A stretch of 64,000 bases of DNA from Cichorium intybus (lineage: Eukaryota; Streptophyta; Magnoliopsida; Asterales; Asteraceae). The stretch is from contig CM042009.1 in NCBI GenBank assembly GCA_023525715.1, positions 123,446,819 to 123,510,818 of the forward strand, read 5' to 3'. Of the stretch, positions 31,409 through 46,420 are shown piece by piece. The translations under genes were made by a program, and so were the position numbers. Each line of letters opens with the position of its first letter. The first letter of the stretch is position 1. A model generated the notes under the pieces. It was not told where the DNA came from, did no database searches, and was given only the letters and a program-made list of their open reading frames with translations.

Positions 31409-34400
31409 CGTGCACCTTAATTATTCAAAATGACCTTATCGACAAATCTTCTCTTAAATGTGTTGAGATCATTTGTTAAATGACTATTTGGAATTGTTAG
31501 TACGAGGGGCATTTCATATGGTTTACTTATATGAAGAAAATGATTTGTCTGTACGTGCAACAACACTTAAATGAAATCGCACCAAATGGGCACATTATAA
31601 ATTAAAGAGGAGAGGTACATGTTTGTCAAGGTGGACATATTTTCTTATCATGGGCCACCAATTTAAACTACATGACAAACATTAAAATAGGGTTACGGAT
31701 ACAAATCTAAATATATGTACTAATAGAAAGGGGAAGTGTTCTAGATTACGTTGTGGTCACTTGGTAACGTCTTTGTTAAGCTTAAATTATACAAAATGTT
31801 GTAACTTTCATGGTCGTGCTTCACTACTTAAGTATATCGATCATATATGAGGAGACAATAAATCTTATTCCACATCCTTCCACATGGTAGATGTGAGAGG
31901 ATGTGATGATAGTTAATCCACCATTGTTGGAAAAACATAAACTAGTTAGCGATGTAACAACGCTCATATACCATAGCAAGGAGAGGAACGAAAACAAAAA
32001 AACATGTAGATGATGCCACAAGAAAGGGCTTACTCGTTTCAGTTTCCTACGTTCATTAACAACCAATATGTTAAATTCCCAGTTTATCAAGAAGTAAACC
32101 AAGAAAGGATTTTGGTAGCCAAACATCATGTTATTTTCTTATGTTTGATTGAATAAAAGAATTTTAAAGTAGGGATAGTAGTATTTGTAGTTTGGCTTCA
32201 AGAAACATCATATGATGTTTACCATATTAAAGCGTTTAACCACAAATACACCAAATTTGTTACATCATGAAACCATGTATATTAAATATTAATGTTACAA
32301 AATTATAATATTAACAAAAGATACGAATATAGGGCATGTTGAAACTTGTCAAGGACTTGCACAGCTTTAATCATATTGATCTCATAGTAAAGATCAAGGA
32401 ATTCCATGTGACTTCAAATTAAGTTTCTAACAGTATCGGAAAATGTAATTCATATATTTAGTGTTGGAGGCAATGCTTGTGCATCTTTAATTCTATTGGT
32501 TAAATTCATGACCCCCACCCCCGTGTCAGCAAACATGGTAATCAAGACCTATGACATATGCCTAATGACCGAATGTTGAAGGTCTTCGAGTTTTAAGGTC
32601 GATAATGAGATATTTAAGGTATGAAAGCGGACTCATATATGTCTAAACTGAGAAATAAAGTCCAAGGCAGTGTTGTTAAAATATTGTGTTGTCTAACCTT
32701 TGTGTGTGCTACTTTAGATTTTATCGATGGTGGCGACATAGGAGATAGAGTGCATTGTTGTGACTGTGAGAAGACCATTACGAGTTTACAACTCGTGAGT
32801 TAGATAATGATTTGAAAATGTTTGGATAAACAATGTTTACTAATTTGTTGTGATTCTATGCCATTCAATAGTATCTCTAAGATATACACGCCATCTCGCA
32901 AATTGAGAAATTAAGTTTGAGGTTATGCTATCAACAATATTATTTCGTTTGATCAATAATGATGCTACTTCTACTAAAAATATGGAGGTGACAGAGTGAA
33001 TTGTAATTGTTATGAATGATAATATTTTTTACGAGCTACATGTTAAATATAACATTGTATGAATACAACCATTCTTTTTGGTAACAACATAGAAATGCAA
33101 CCTTCCAGGTGATAGTTTCTTGTGTGTATGATAGTAATGTCTATGAATGTGAAAACATTTAAGTCAACGGGTTAGTACTTAGTTGTTGTGATGTCATGTC
33201 TTTCGACGATATCAAAAAGATATTGTTCACGGTAATTCCACAGTCGTGTACGCTGTCTTTCAAAGAGTGTATAATACACCAAAAAACTGAAGAAAACAAT
33301 AGATGTGACCTCTCATAGACAAACTCTTTTGGCACATTGATGACCAAGCATGAACAAGGTCCTCATGCATGCCAATTATATCAGCAAAGCGATTTTAGAT
33401 TCTGAAAACATGAATGCATGATTTAGCAGTTGGTTGAGCAGTCGTGGCAGACAAACACACATAACAAGCTATTACCTTCTCCATTACTGTGTTCTCATAC
33501 GCATGGATAAAGCCACACTTCCCATATATCCTTGATATAAGTAATAAAGAACCATTGGGCTATGGGTTAAAGGCAATTGAATATTGAATTTATAACGGGG
33601 ACATTGGAATATGAGATCCCATATTCACGGTCTAGGGCATTGAACTTCTAAAAAGTTAGATTGGAAAATCGGATCACCAAATCACGGTCAAAACTCGCGG
33701 TATAGATGGTAATCTATGTTGGCTTTTAAAGTTTTGGTTTTATGTAATGATGCGTCCTTCATATATGATCTTTTTAATTGAATAACTCTAATTTTTAATC
33801 ATAAAAAACCAACAATATTAATTTAAATTAATAATAGTAGTATATAATGCAGGCATTTCTTCTGCGACTCATTCACACGAAAGATGACTATTTGATTAAT
33901 CCATTGATATAATAATTCTTTGAAGTTGATTTTTTTGTTTAATAAAAAGTATATTCATATTAAGTTAAATTGAGAAAGGATGGGACATGGATTCATGTAT
34001 AGAGGCCTCGTTTTTCAAACAAATAAACTAAATAAAAACTAATACTACCGGTAAAGAGGGGTTAGTTAGATTAAAGGAAATTAGTATATTAATTACTTTA
34101 TCTCTCATCGTGCATCGCGTGCATTTGTAAACTATTCGTCCCCTATAAGTCTGGAGTCGTTTTCAAAATAGATTAATATAAGAATAGAATACCAAAAATA
34201 ATGATTAATGTAAATACACTAAATTTGTATTATTTATGTTTTGGGAACAACTAACGATTTTTGCGAAAAGTAGACTTTAACCATTTGATTATTTGAATGA
34301 CTACATTCGTACAGCTTTTTCATTCAAACATACCTTGGAATCTTCTGTACATCAACGTACCTTCAATTAACAGATCTCTAGTCTGACTCTCACGACCGGT

Positions 34401-36199
34401 TACTATTCAATATGAGAATGAATAAATTGACCGAGACCAATGGAGTTGGTTGAACTTTTACTATTCCAATTATATGTAAAATATTGTACCAAGAATTCAT
34501 ATATATGACTTATCCAATCATAGGGTTTATAAATAAAATCATAAGTCGGAACTCACAAAATATTTTGATTATAACGAGACATATAATTCCTCATTTATCG
34601 TTAATCATGAGATTTTAGACTTAATATTTTCTCTTACAAATTAAGATGGAAGGGTTTGAGCTTAAATTCACGTTGAAATAATGAAAAATATTAAAAAAAA
34701 AATATGGTTCAAAGTATTATTAAATGTTATTTATTACCCGTTGATTTAATTTTTGGTTTATAATTAATGCTGTTTTTTTATGGACTTTCTTTTGGTTTCA
34801 GATTAATGTTAATAATTATTTTTAATGCTTTTTAAGAAAAGTTATTCATTTAGTTGTTGTTTTGTTTTATGATTTCCCCTAGTATGCTTAACACGATATA
34901 CACACAAAATACATCCAACATATATTACATCGAATTACTTAATAAAAGTACATACACCAAATAATTCTCAATGTATTACAGAGTTATGAAACTTCTGTAA
35001 TATTATTTTTCTGATAAAAAGTAATTGCATCTTATCTTTACTACTCAGGTTTCACAAACAGTCACTCAATTTTAATTTCCATGACTTTTACATTTTCGTA
35101 AACTATATAGATGTTTTCTTATATATACAACAATCTCATTATAAGCAAATCAAGTTTCATCCAATCTTGTTCTAACATCTTTATACTTAAATATTTTCTC
35201 TCAAAAATGAATCCACAAAATGGACATTTACAATATATATCTATATCGAAGAGATATGAGAGAATTAATAGCATTTGAGAGTATTTTCCTAATCTTTCGA
35301 ATCGCTGTTCACATTCTAATCGCGTATAATCTCTTATCGGTGATTAATATTGTGGCAAGAAAGTTATGTTTAGCTCATAGTCACATCATATTATCTTTCA
35401 AATATCCTTAGGTTGGTATTATTGTCTATATATATAAGGACAATGATGTAAATGACATTAAAGATGTTATCTATATATGTTACCAGAAATGGTAACACTA
35501 CATGTTATTGAGGCTTTTATAAATACATCGTGTGGAAGGGATCATGTGGAAATCGATCGGGTAACAACGGTCTATTGAAAATCAATCAGACATTGAAGGG
35601 AATCATGTATGTAGTTCATTCCATGCTTTTTTTTATTTCCTGCATTGATTTTGAGTATATTCATTAGTAGAAAGATCACCATGTTCCTCATTGTTGAGGA
35701 GAAATGACTCCCACGACTCGAGCTTCGAAAGGATCAACAATAGTGGAGTTCCACGGTTGAAGGAGTACCAAAGGTTAAGTCTGTTTTGGATTAAAAGGCT
35801 TACGATTAACCTATTTACCATCAATAATCAATATCATATCCCTAATATGATGAATTACTTAAAGTCATGAATGCATAAATGCAGTCCATGAAAACAAACC
35901 AGACTCCAGTACTTAACTTATTTCTAATTAGTAGGCTGTCTTTTAAGATACAATAGATATATCAAAAAATTATATTGGTGACAAAGTAAATACCCTTGAT
36001 GCTTGATCTGAAATGATCATTTACCAAAATTATAGACTTTGAAGAAACTAGTTTTCTCCCAGGTAACAAACATTGATGATATATTGAGACCTTTTGTCAT
36101 AATTATATAAATTGGATTTCTCAAATATCATAAGAACACTTCAAAGCACATTTTGATTAGTCAATTCAGTGAGCATGTACATATGGTCCAAAATGTTTT
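31409..36199. other. AT-rich gene-poor stretch, nothing recognised
   Basis: This is 4.8 kb of AT-rich sequence. The frames present are under 110 codons, lack recognisable domains and have no convincing splice structure. Old transposon remnants are likely but not identifiable here. Confidence 0.5.
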
Positions 36200-37010
36200 T
36201 TTAAATCTAAACATCTTAATTGAGTTCACAAGCTTCAGATCAAGCAACCATCTAGAAAATAAAGTCTTTGTTTAAGATCAAAAGATTTTGTTCTTGTTCA
36301 TAATAAAGATAAGTTTTATGTTTTCATTAGAGCTAGTGGCAACACTTTTATTATCTTGATCTTTTATGTAGTTGACACACCAAGCACTTGCAAGATTCTC
36401 CAACTTAACAAAATGTTACTCTTGGCTTGGAAATGCACAGTTATGATAAAATCCATGAAAAGAACCACTAATAAAGATCCATGTAGACAGATCTAAATAA
36501 AAAAAATATTTCCAATCAAAGTATAAGCATTGACAAGTCTTGAATTGGTTCAAGATGTATGACTCCAAGTTCAGACTCAGACCAATGTAACATGACACCA
36601 ATATTGAGAGACAAATAAATAGACTTCTCCTGGTTTGCACCATTAAATCCATCATACATGACATGTGTATAATAAAGAGATCTAGTATGCCTTGAACATG
36701 AAAAATAGATATAAGTGGAATCCTAGTGCATGCCACTTGATTACTATATGAAATATTCCTAGTATGTAGGAAGCATTGAAGAAGTATTCTTACTTTATGG
36801 AGATATATACTTAGACGGTGAAATTAGTATAAATGGTTACACTAATGTATACTTTTAGAATAATCGAGAAGATTTCCAATTAACAGTTGAAATATGTTTT
36901 TCATCATGCATGATAGTGTGTACCGAACAAGTCTAAATACATCATAACTACATATTCAACTCCTAAAGCTGCATAAGATGAGAACTTCGCTATTGAACTA
37001 GAAGTTGTAC
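36200..37010 (+). pseudogene. Decayed copia reverse transcriptase/RNase H relic
   Basis: Across shifting frames of the plus strand I see pieces matching the copia RT-RNase H order: a WLG...DRSK segment (36424-36500), QSKY...QVLN.FKMYDSK (36515-36565), then LLYGD...GYTN.YF..NREDF (RNase H YTDASF region, about 36795-36880) and a YI.TYSTPKAA..ENFAIELEVV end (36945-37005). Stops and frameshifts are frequent. The match is to the same kind of protein as 18131-19998 but much older. Confidence 0.65.
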
Positions 37011-39344
<2,334 letters not shown>

Positions 39345-39347
<3 letters not shown>

Positions 39348-40869
39348 CATTTAAGATCACTAGCCTTACTACCTTTTGTAGAATACGCTTGCCTTTTTAC
39401 TTTTCCAAATGCAAACGATTTGCATGTCTTATAGGTTCCTAATCAAATTTTTCTAAAAGCTCACCCTTATGGGGTATAGAAATGTGTTTCTTATTTGTAT
39501 GACTAAGTTAAGTATGATATTCAAATAAGTTTTAAATTTTTCTAAAAGCCCACCCTTATGGGGTATAGAAATAAGTTTCTTATTTCCATGCCTTCCAAAT
39601 AAGTTTTATATTTCTTAAAATGCACATATTGTTACATGAACAAGATTTCACATAAGAAATTGCATTTTGGAAACAAAATTATTTTATTATTTTTAATATA
39701 TAAAGATGGTCATCCATAAGAGGTATTAAGGAGACATTGTTTCTAGTCAAACCATAACCATAAATAAAATGTTTTAAATATAAAATAACTATTAGATGGA
39801 AACAATTGTTCATACGATTTACTCCCCATAAGAACGCTTGCAATATTCCTAGCTCTAATATCCATCTATCCTCTTTCAGGTTGTACATGGTCATGAAATC
39901 GTAAACATTTATACAAAATGAATTTCATAATAGGTATCTAACTCTAATGAATTGGAAGGCATGGAATAAATTCTGATCATATAGACTTGAGACACTAATC
40001 CTAGTGGTATATCTTTTTTGGTTATTCAAAATATTCCAAGTCACTTCGCTTCCAATACATGGCCTCATCAAAATGAAAACAGACCCTTCCTTTGGAACTT
40101 AGGTATTCTACTCTACCAACCTGGAATTCTTACACATTACGTTTACCTTAAATGGATCGTTTATTACCTTTTCTCATCTTAATAATTAAGACTTCTTTTG
40201 GATTTAACTATTACATTTTAGTAGGTTTCAGCATATGATGCAACTACAATACTGTCTTATCAATGTTTCATCTTATAGTTTAGCTCAATATAATTAAAAC
40301 ACTTTGGAAGAGTTTTAAGGATAATGAAGTAACCAAGGGTTGACTCATGGGAAGTTCAAGCCTATCGATGTGGTTAATCTGGTCTTTCATCTTCATAACA
40401 CACCCTGCCCTTCTAGTTTGCAAGAGTATATATCTTAAATAATCCTAAATATCTTGTGGCGTTCTAGATTCTAGAACTTTTTCCTTCAGACTCACAACGA
40501 CGTATGCCTTCAATAGTTTAAAATCCTATTTATGCTCGTGTATCATGTTAGCAAGCATTAAACAACCAACATAGATTGAGTTCATAATGTGCTTGTCATA
40601 CAAGTTTCATTTTAGATCTAGCAGCTCCTATTCAAGAGTCCTCTAAAATAGGCACATCTAAGGACATATATTTCCTACTTTTATTTGACAAGATTTTTAT
40701 TAATAAGTTATCTTGATGCATGAATAACCCTTAAATGTTAATTGGTAGACTAAGATGTGTATTTCACTCTCAAATATAGCAAATTATTTGTACAAACTAC
40801 ATGTTTGAGTGATTTAAGTAGGTGAAAATCCTACCAATTGCATCATATAAAGTTCTTATCTATTTATAG
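39345..40869. other. AT-rich stretch with one short duplication
   Basis: No gene was found. The segment TTTTTCTAAAAGC.CACCC followed by TTATGGGGTATAGAAAT occurs twice, near 39447 and 39536, a local tandem duplication of about 90 bp. Confidence 0.55.
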
Positions 40870-40959
40870 GATAGGGATGCATGTGAAACCAGTCTCTGGC
40901 AGGTGCCATAAGCTTGGGGAACAACGCATGATAAATTCAGTATATTCAATTATCAATTA

Positions 40960-42060
40960 ACAAAACATAAACGTAAATGGGGGATTTTATGAAAATAAAC
41001 TAAACAATTATACAGAAAATAGGTCTAGGTTTCGGATTCAAACATATATTTGAAGGTGCTTTACTTAGTTTGACAACTTACTAGTTATGGTTGATTCTCA
41101 GCAGAAGTCATTCACTGATTTCTAAAGTGATTAACTTCTTGGTCTGAATACTAACTCTATGACTCTAAAGTTGTTACTCGCAATGGTCATACAAATCACC
41201 AAACTCTATTATCACCTATCTAGTTCATATCATGCATGATTTATTTTGGTTAATCTCAATGGTTATGGAAACTAACAAGTTGTAAAGAATGATCGTTTAT
41301 AACAAACATCTCATACACATTAAAGTTTTAATGTTTATTAATCTAACCTGAGGAATTGGTCCTTCACCGGTCTAGATTATCTAATGGTTATAAACAATCA
41401 AGATTTAAGCTTTATAACGAGAATGGTCATCAAAGTCATAAAAACTCGGAAATAGCTTAATAAAAATTTTAACTTTAACACATATGAATCTTTACATAAA
41501 CAATTATGATAAATTACATTACTTTATATAAACCACGCAAAGATTTCAAAACAAAAACTAGTCTTTTATCAAAACCAAGTAAAACATTAGGATTTTATCC
41601 CATAATCAACAACAATAATCAAAACGATTCATCAACATGATATAGACATAGCAAACTGAATCTAAAATCGAAAGATTACTTGCTTGATATTTCAATTTTG
41701 TGCTTCGAATCCTTTCTCAAGTTGTGGAATTGCTTAGAAAACCTTCAAACCTCTCATGGAAGTCAAAAACACTGAAGTATTATCGATGATGTCTGAGTTT
41801 TTTTTGTTGGAATGGCATATTGGTCTATTTATAGACTTTTCAAACCGCCTCTGGAACGTAACGTTACGACCTTCGGATCACGTCGCGATATACAGTTTCC
41901 ATGTATTTCTCGCAATCATTATCTGCTGTCGTGTCGTGATTTCGTGTAATCACATTGCGATGGTTATCACCTCGCGTCACTAAGCAATATTTAAGAACCG
42001 TGTTCGTTAGTCAGCAATATTTTCTTTAAGTTTTGATTCCAGTCCCGTTTCCCCTCCTTT
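40960..42060 (-). mobile_element. LTR relic related to the insert at 23452-25735
   Basis: It shares ATTATCAATTAACAA, GATTTCTAAAGTGATTA and repeated AATGGTCAT/AATGGTTAT words in the same order as the insert in the hAT. It has a reversed TATA box (CTATTTATAG, 41825-41834) next to CG-rich boxes (41858-41985). Ends and target duplication were not found, so the limits are approximate. Non-coding. Confidence 0.55.
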
Positions 42061-42290
42061 CTGTTACTTTTTGTTCAACATATAACGATATTAGATAGTT
42101 AATATCTTTATATGAAGCCATGTTTTATCCTATATATGTATTTGGATTATGTCATATATGGATTTCACCATATACATTACACTTTATAATATGTGTGGTT
42201 ACTAGCCTAATTCGTAAAAAGGAAATCACCATAGTTTCACTTTTCTTCCATCAATATATGCCAAATATGTGGCATTGCTGGTTGTGGCTA

Positions 42291-42771
42291 CGGCTGTAAA
42301 CGAATCGAACTTTCAGCGAACTGTTCATGAACTATTCGATGAGAAGTTCATTTATGTTGATTTATTTAATACATGAACGATCATGAACTCAATTTCTCGT
42401 TCGTTTAGTTAAACAAACGAACATGAACAATAGTCTCGTTCGTTCAGTTATGTTTCTGAATGTTATGTTGTTCGTTTATATTTGTTTATTTAAGTTCCTT
42501 TTGTGTTCATACACGTTCAATTGTGTTTGATTACATTACCATAATATATGTTTGTTTATTATGGTATATGTTAAATTGTGTTTGTTTATCTTTGTTCGTT
42601 TATGTTCGTTTAGCATGTTCATGAACATAAACGAATGAACATGAACACTATAGTTTGTTAAACGAACGAACATGAACAAGAAAACTCGTTCGTTTATTCG
42701 TTCGTTCGACTAACTTAAATGAACGAACATGAACAATAATCGTTCGTGTTCGTTCGGTTCGTTTACAGCCC
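42291..42771. mobile_element. Small TIR element (MITE-like) with GGCTGTAAACGAA ends
   Basis: The left end is CGGCTGTAAACGAATCGAAC, and the right end reads as its near-perfect inverse (GTTCGGTTCGTTTACAGCCC). About 480 bp, non-coding, with at least eight direct and inverted copies of AACGAACATGAACA-like words that give it a fold-back character. TA flanks both ends (42289-42290 and 42772-42773), but TTGTGG also appears on both sides, so the superfamily (hAT-like or TA-target) is undecided. Confidence 0.75.
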
Positions 42772-42773
42772 TA

Positions 42774-43702
42774 ATTGTGGTCTTAGTCGTATAGAGTTAA
42801 GGACGTCACAATCTTTAACTTAATACAATAAGTTTTTTTAGTATGAATAAAAATCTTATATTAAGTGCATGTATTCTTTAGAATTTTTCTTTAAATGTTC
42901 TATTAAAAAAATTGATTTAAGAAACTCATTTTTTTGAAGTCTTGTTTTAATTCTAAACTCCAATACTTGGCATAAATTAGCACTATCACATAAAAATAAA
43001 AGCACATAGAACAACCACACAAATAATAGCATTGTCTAGGTCTAAGGGATAAGTAACTACCAGAAGCAAATTTCTTTACACCGGGTCTTTGTTTCTCCTC
43101 CAATACCATGGAACGAAATGGAATTGTCATACGGTCATGGTTTCGACATATTGCTTTCTATTATATCTTCTTTATTATAAATTTAAAATAAACATAATCA
43201 TACTCTAAAATAGAATTATATTTATATAAATATAAAACTGAGGCGTGTTCCGTACCAACGATTAAAATAGGAAAAATAAATGACAAGCAGACCATACTCG
43301 AATGTCAACTAAAAATCAAACAATCTAATAACATTGGTTTGGGAAAATAATATGCATACAAACATACCATAGAAATCAAAATAAAAAATATAAAAAAACA
43401 AGTATTTTTGGGGATTTCCAGGGACACAGACGTCTCTTGAACTAGGGGCAGACATTAGTATCATTTGGAAAATGCCACATGTATGTAGGCGACATTGTGG
43501 ACAACCTATTTACGATTTCCATAAGAACGAAAAAACCCCAAAAAACTAAAACCCAATGTTGTTTCTAAAAAGTTCAATAAACATATACCTTATTAGTTAG
43601 TCCAGATTGATTTTGATTCTACTGTTGGGTTTATTGGGACAAACAGATAGATATGCTCAAAGAAAAAACTTCTTGAGACAGGATCATTAGATCGATATAT
43701 GT
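42774..43702. other. AT-rich spacer before the Pack-MULE
   Basis: No gene, repeat end or RNA could be supported here. Confidence 0.5.
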
Positions 43703-43711
43703 TTATTAAAA

Positions 43712-43953
43712 GAGTAAATTACAATAATGGTTCATGTAGTTTGCAGAAACTTTCAAAAATGGTCCAACTTTTAAATATTCACCGTAATGGTCCTCATGAT
43801 TAGGATTTAATTTAAAAAATGGTCCAAAGGCCAAGTAAAAAGACCATTTTACCCTTTTTAATTTCTTTTTCATTTTCTTTTAGTGTATCATTTATTAAAG
43901 TCATTAAAAAAAAGAAAAAAAACTTACCCCACCCCCCCTCCACCCCCACCCGC

Positions 43954-44034
<81 letters not shown>
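43712..44034. repeat. Pack-MULE 1 left TIR ending in (TC)40
   Basis: It matches the inverse of 45930-46215 (blocks CTTTCAA.AATGGTCCAA, ATGGTCCAAAG, TTTTACCCTTTTTAATTT). It ends in a pure TC tract of about 80 bases (43955-44034). Confidence 0.92.
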
Positions 44035-44037
<3 letters not shown>

Positions 44038-44071
44038 AAACCCAATTACATTAACGCCTCAATGTGCTTGA

Positions 44072-44545
44072 AGGCGAAATTACCCTTGGATCAACTCCAC
44101 CGACCAATTCATCTTCTCCGTCTACTATGCGAACATCTCTGAACAACAAACAATATGGTCGGTCAATGGTGATTCCCTAGTTAACGGGTCATCCTCCATC
44201 AACATCACCGCCTCCGATGAACTCCAAGAAAATAGAGCCATGATAATCACCTCCGACTACGACGACAATGTGGTAAGAAAATTAAAGCTCGACGACAATG
44301 GAAATCTCAGGTTTTACAACTATAACCCGAATTCGCGTCAATGTTTTCTTGTATGGCAAGCCCTCTCGAAGTTATGTAGAATCAAGGGAACTTGCGGCCC
44401 CAATTCTATATGTATGTACAGTGACAATTACGATTCTACCGTATGCGATTGCCCACCGGGATTCCAGCGAAATTCAGACACCGATAAAGAACAATGTGCG
44501 AAATTCAACAAACAATGTGATTGCTCACCGGGATTCCTCCGGTGA
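44072..44545 (+). pseudogene. Captured fragment of a G-type lectin S-receptor-like kinase
   Basis: One open frame of about 157 codons has the extracellular-domain features of plant G-type lectin receptor kinases. A B-lectin segment (STDQFIFSVYYANISEQQT, IWSVNGDSLVNGS) is followed by RKLKLDDNGNLRFYNYN and the S-locus/EGF-like region WQALSKLCRIKGTCGPNSIC with a CDCPPGF end. The middle of the lectin domain is missing (jump after ITASDELQ) and no transmembrane or kinase part follows. The CxCxPGF motif appears twice at the end. It is an internally deleted gene piece; a stop at 44543 ends the frame just before the solo LTR. Confidence 0.88.
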
Positions 44546-44551
44546 CCTAGG

Positions 44552-45268
44552 TGAAAGGTTTTATGCAATCACTAAACTTAACTCCTAAGTTCACATGCAA
44601 CCTAGATTGGATCTATGTTTTCTAACTTTGAACATATAATAAAATCCTAAAGGCCAAACAAAAATTGCTAAAAGAAATAGATAAGAAAATTAACCTTTAG
44701 TTTAATCTTGGAAGCCAAGCAACACAATTGTCTTGCCTCAAATGTAGTCACACCCAGTGCTAGGGTTTTGAAAATTCCAGAGAGAAAGTCAGGGAATGGC
44801 ACAGACAAATGAGGTCCAGGGGTCCCTATTTATAGGCTATCAAATAACCCTCAGAGATAAACCTCATTTGACTTCAAACTGAGATAAACCCTATCTCTAA
44901 GCTATTTTCCGGCTGATTGATACGCGCGTCGCGGCCTATGTACACGCGCGCCGTGCGTGTCCAATTCAACTATTGAATATTCATAAGTTAAGCTCATGTA
45001 CTCTTGATTAATCTAATTAATGCCCAAAATTAATCCAATTAATTATTAATTAATAAATACTATTTCTAATTAATATATTATCTCCGTAATATATTAATAA
45101 ACTATTTATTTTATTTCTATTGATTTATTAATCATATAATAAATCAATCTTTCTCTCTCCTGGTATTTCTGCCAAACCTCTAGCTATGAGGGCAACCCAA
45201 ATGGACTTTGCTACTATTAATTAGATAAATACAAATTATTAGTCATCGCTTAGACACCTAATCCAACA
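44552..45268 (-). mobile_element. Copia solo LTR (family A relative) in Pack-MULE 1
   Basis: It begins TGAAAGGTTTTATGC and ends CTAATCCAACA, flanked by CTAGG at 44547-44551 and 45269-45273. At 717 bp it is the inverse of the LTR type at 20778-21501, including the CpG pair (44922-44960) and reversed TATA box (44827-44835). Confidence 0.94.
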
Positions 45269-45407
45269 CTAGGTTCCAAATCGAAGATACTCGTTGTCTC
45301 ATCTCTTTCTGTCTCCCACCTCCGACCTCCTTCAGTCGCTATCCGGATGTGTGTAACCAGCGGTCTCTCTCTAATTTTTGGTAAACAGTGTCGACACCAT
45401 CACATTT

Positions 45408-45836
45408 ATTCGGGTGTAGGCAAGTCTAGCTTAGTCTCAAGATTCACCAGGGGCAAGTTTAGACCCGACTAAAAACCCACTAGTACGAACAACATTGTTG
45501 CTAGACATGTATATGTTGATGACAAGGTCATGAAGGCTCAAACTGTTGATATTAGTGAGAACAGTAGTTACAGTGATATTTCTACATAATTGCTAACCAC
45601 AAATGGAGCACTAATTGTTTATGAATGACTCAGTTACTACTACTGTTGTGGCTGGAAAGGCATTTGCACAGAGGGAGTCACTCGGCATCATTGAAACGTC
45701 TGCCAAGGACAACAGAAATGTAGAAAAAGCTTTTGTTGAAGTAGTTACATGGATCTTTCAAAAGCTTCTCAAGAACATGCTAATCAAAGCAACTGTAATA
45801 CCCAAGACTCCCAACCATCTTCTTGAAATAAGTTGA
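45408..45836 (+). pseudogene. Captured fragment of a RabA-type small GTPase
   Basis: The first frame reads SGVGKSSLVSRFTRGKF (P-loop and following helix), then after a stop ARHVYVDDKVMKAQT, matching the switch I-beta3 region of plant RabA (VDDKxVKAQIWDTAGQE) with the DTAGQE motif lost. A second stretch (45615-45836) reads GKAFAQRESLGIIETSAKDN (ETSA is the G5 motif) and EKAFVEVVTWIFQKLL. The central part (switch II and NKxD) is deleted and the prenylated tail is absent. The piece is intron-less and non-functional as a GTPase. Confidence 0.85.
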
Positions 45837-45927
45837 AGCAACTTGTGTTTATGCGTATGTGTTTTATTAAGTTGCAGGTTTTTGAGAGAAATGGTGGTAA
45901 GAAAGAGATTAGTCGGGAAAAGAAAAA

Positions 45928-45929
<2 letters not shown>

Positions 45930-45968
<39 letters not shown>

Positions 45969-46215
45969 TGGGGGTGCTGGTGTGGGGGGATGGGGTTGGG
46001 TTTGTTTTTTTTACTTTTTTTAATTCATTTAATAATAATACATTAAAAGAAAAATGAAAAATAAATTAAAAAGGGTAAAATTGTCTTTTTACTGGTCTTT
46101 GGACCATTATTGAAAGTTAAACCAAACCTTGAGGACCTTTATAGTGATTTTCCAAAAACTTGGACCATTATTGAAAGTTCCTCCAAACCACAGGGACCAT
46201 TATTGTAATTTACTC
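45930..46215. repeat. Pack-MULE 1 right TIR with (AG)n
   Basis: This is the inverse of 43712-44034. The AG tract (about 45930-45965) mirrors the longer TC tract on the left, so the microsatellite is part of the TIR and has expanded differently in the two ends. Confidence 0.92.
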
Positions 46216-46420
46216 TTATTAAAAACTAGAGTAAATTACAGTTTTGGTCCCTGTGGTTTGGCCTACTTTTCGCATTGGTCCCTGAACTCAAAATCCCACA
46301 TTCTTGCCCTTGTGGTTTCCATTTACTAACAGGTTTAGTCCTTAGTCCATGTCAAAAGACATTTATACCCTTTTTATTTCTTTTTTCATTTTCTTTTAAT
46401 ACTTTATTTATTTTTAACTA

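Larger units (their letters stand above)
43712..46215. mobile_element. Pack-MULE 1 carrying receptor-kinase and Rab GTPase fragments
   Basis: The ends are GAGTAAATTACAATAATGG and its inverse, flanked by a perfect 9-bp duplication TTATTAAAA (43703-43711 and 46216-46224), the Mutator hallmark. Terminal inverted repeats of about 290-320 bp align throughout, including an inner C-rich block and CT/AG microsatellites. No transposase is present. Inside are fragments of a G-type lectin receptor kinase (44072-44545) and a Rab GTPase (45408-45836) in the same orientation, and a later copia solo LTR (44552-45268). Confidence 0.93.

Noticed and set aside
32621..32803. 60-codon Cys-containing frame
   Set aside because: No signal peptide, no family pattern, and no conserved neighbours; random frame in AT-rich DNA.
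36416..36736. 106-codon minus-strand hydrophobic frame
   Set aside because: It is antisense to the copia RT/RNase H relic, which explains the sequence better.
42289..42773. Firm assignment of the small TIR element to the mariner superfamily because of TA flanks
   Set aside because: TTGTGG also appears on both sides, so an hAT-type target duplication cannot be excluded.
43812..44142. Frames with Arg-Glu or Ser-Leu runs
   Set aside because: They are produced by the (TC)n tract in the Pack-MULE TIR, not by a gene.
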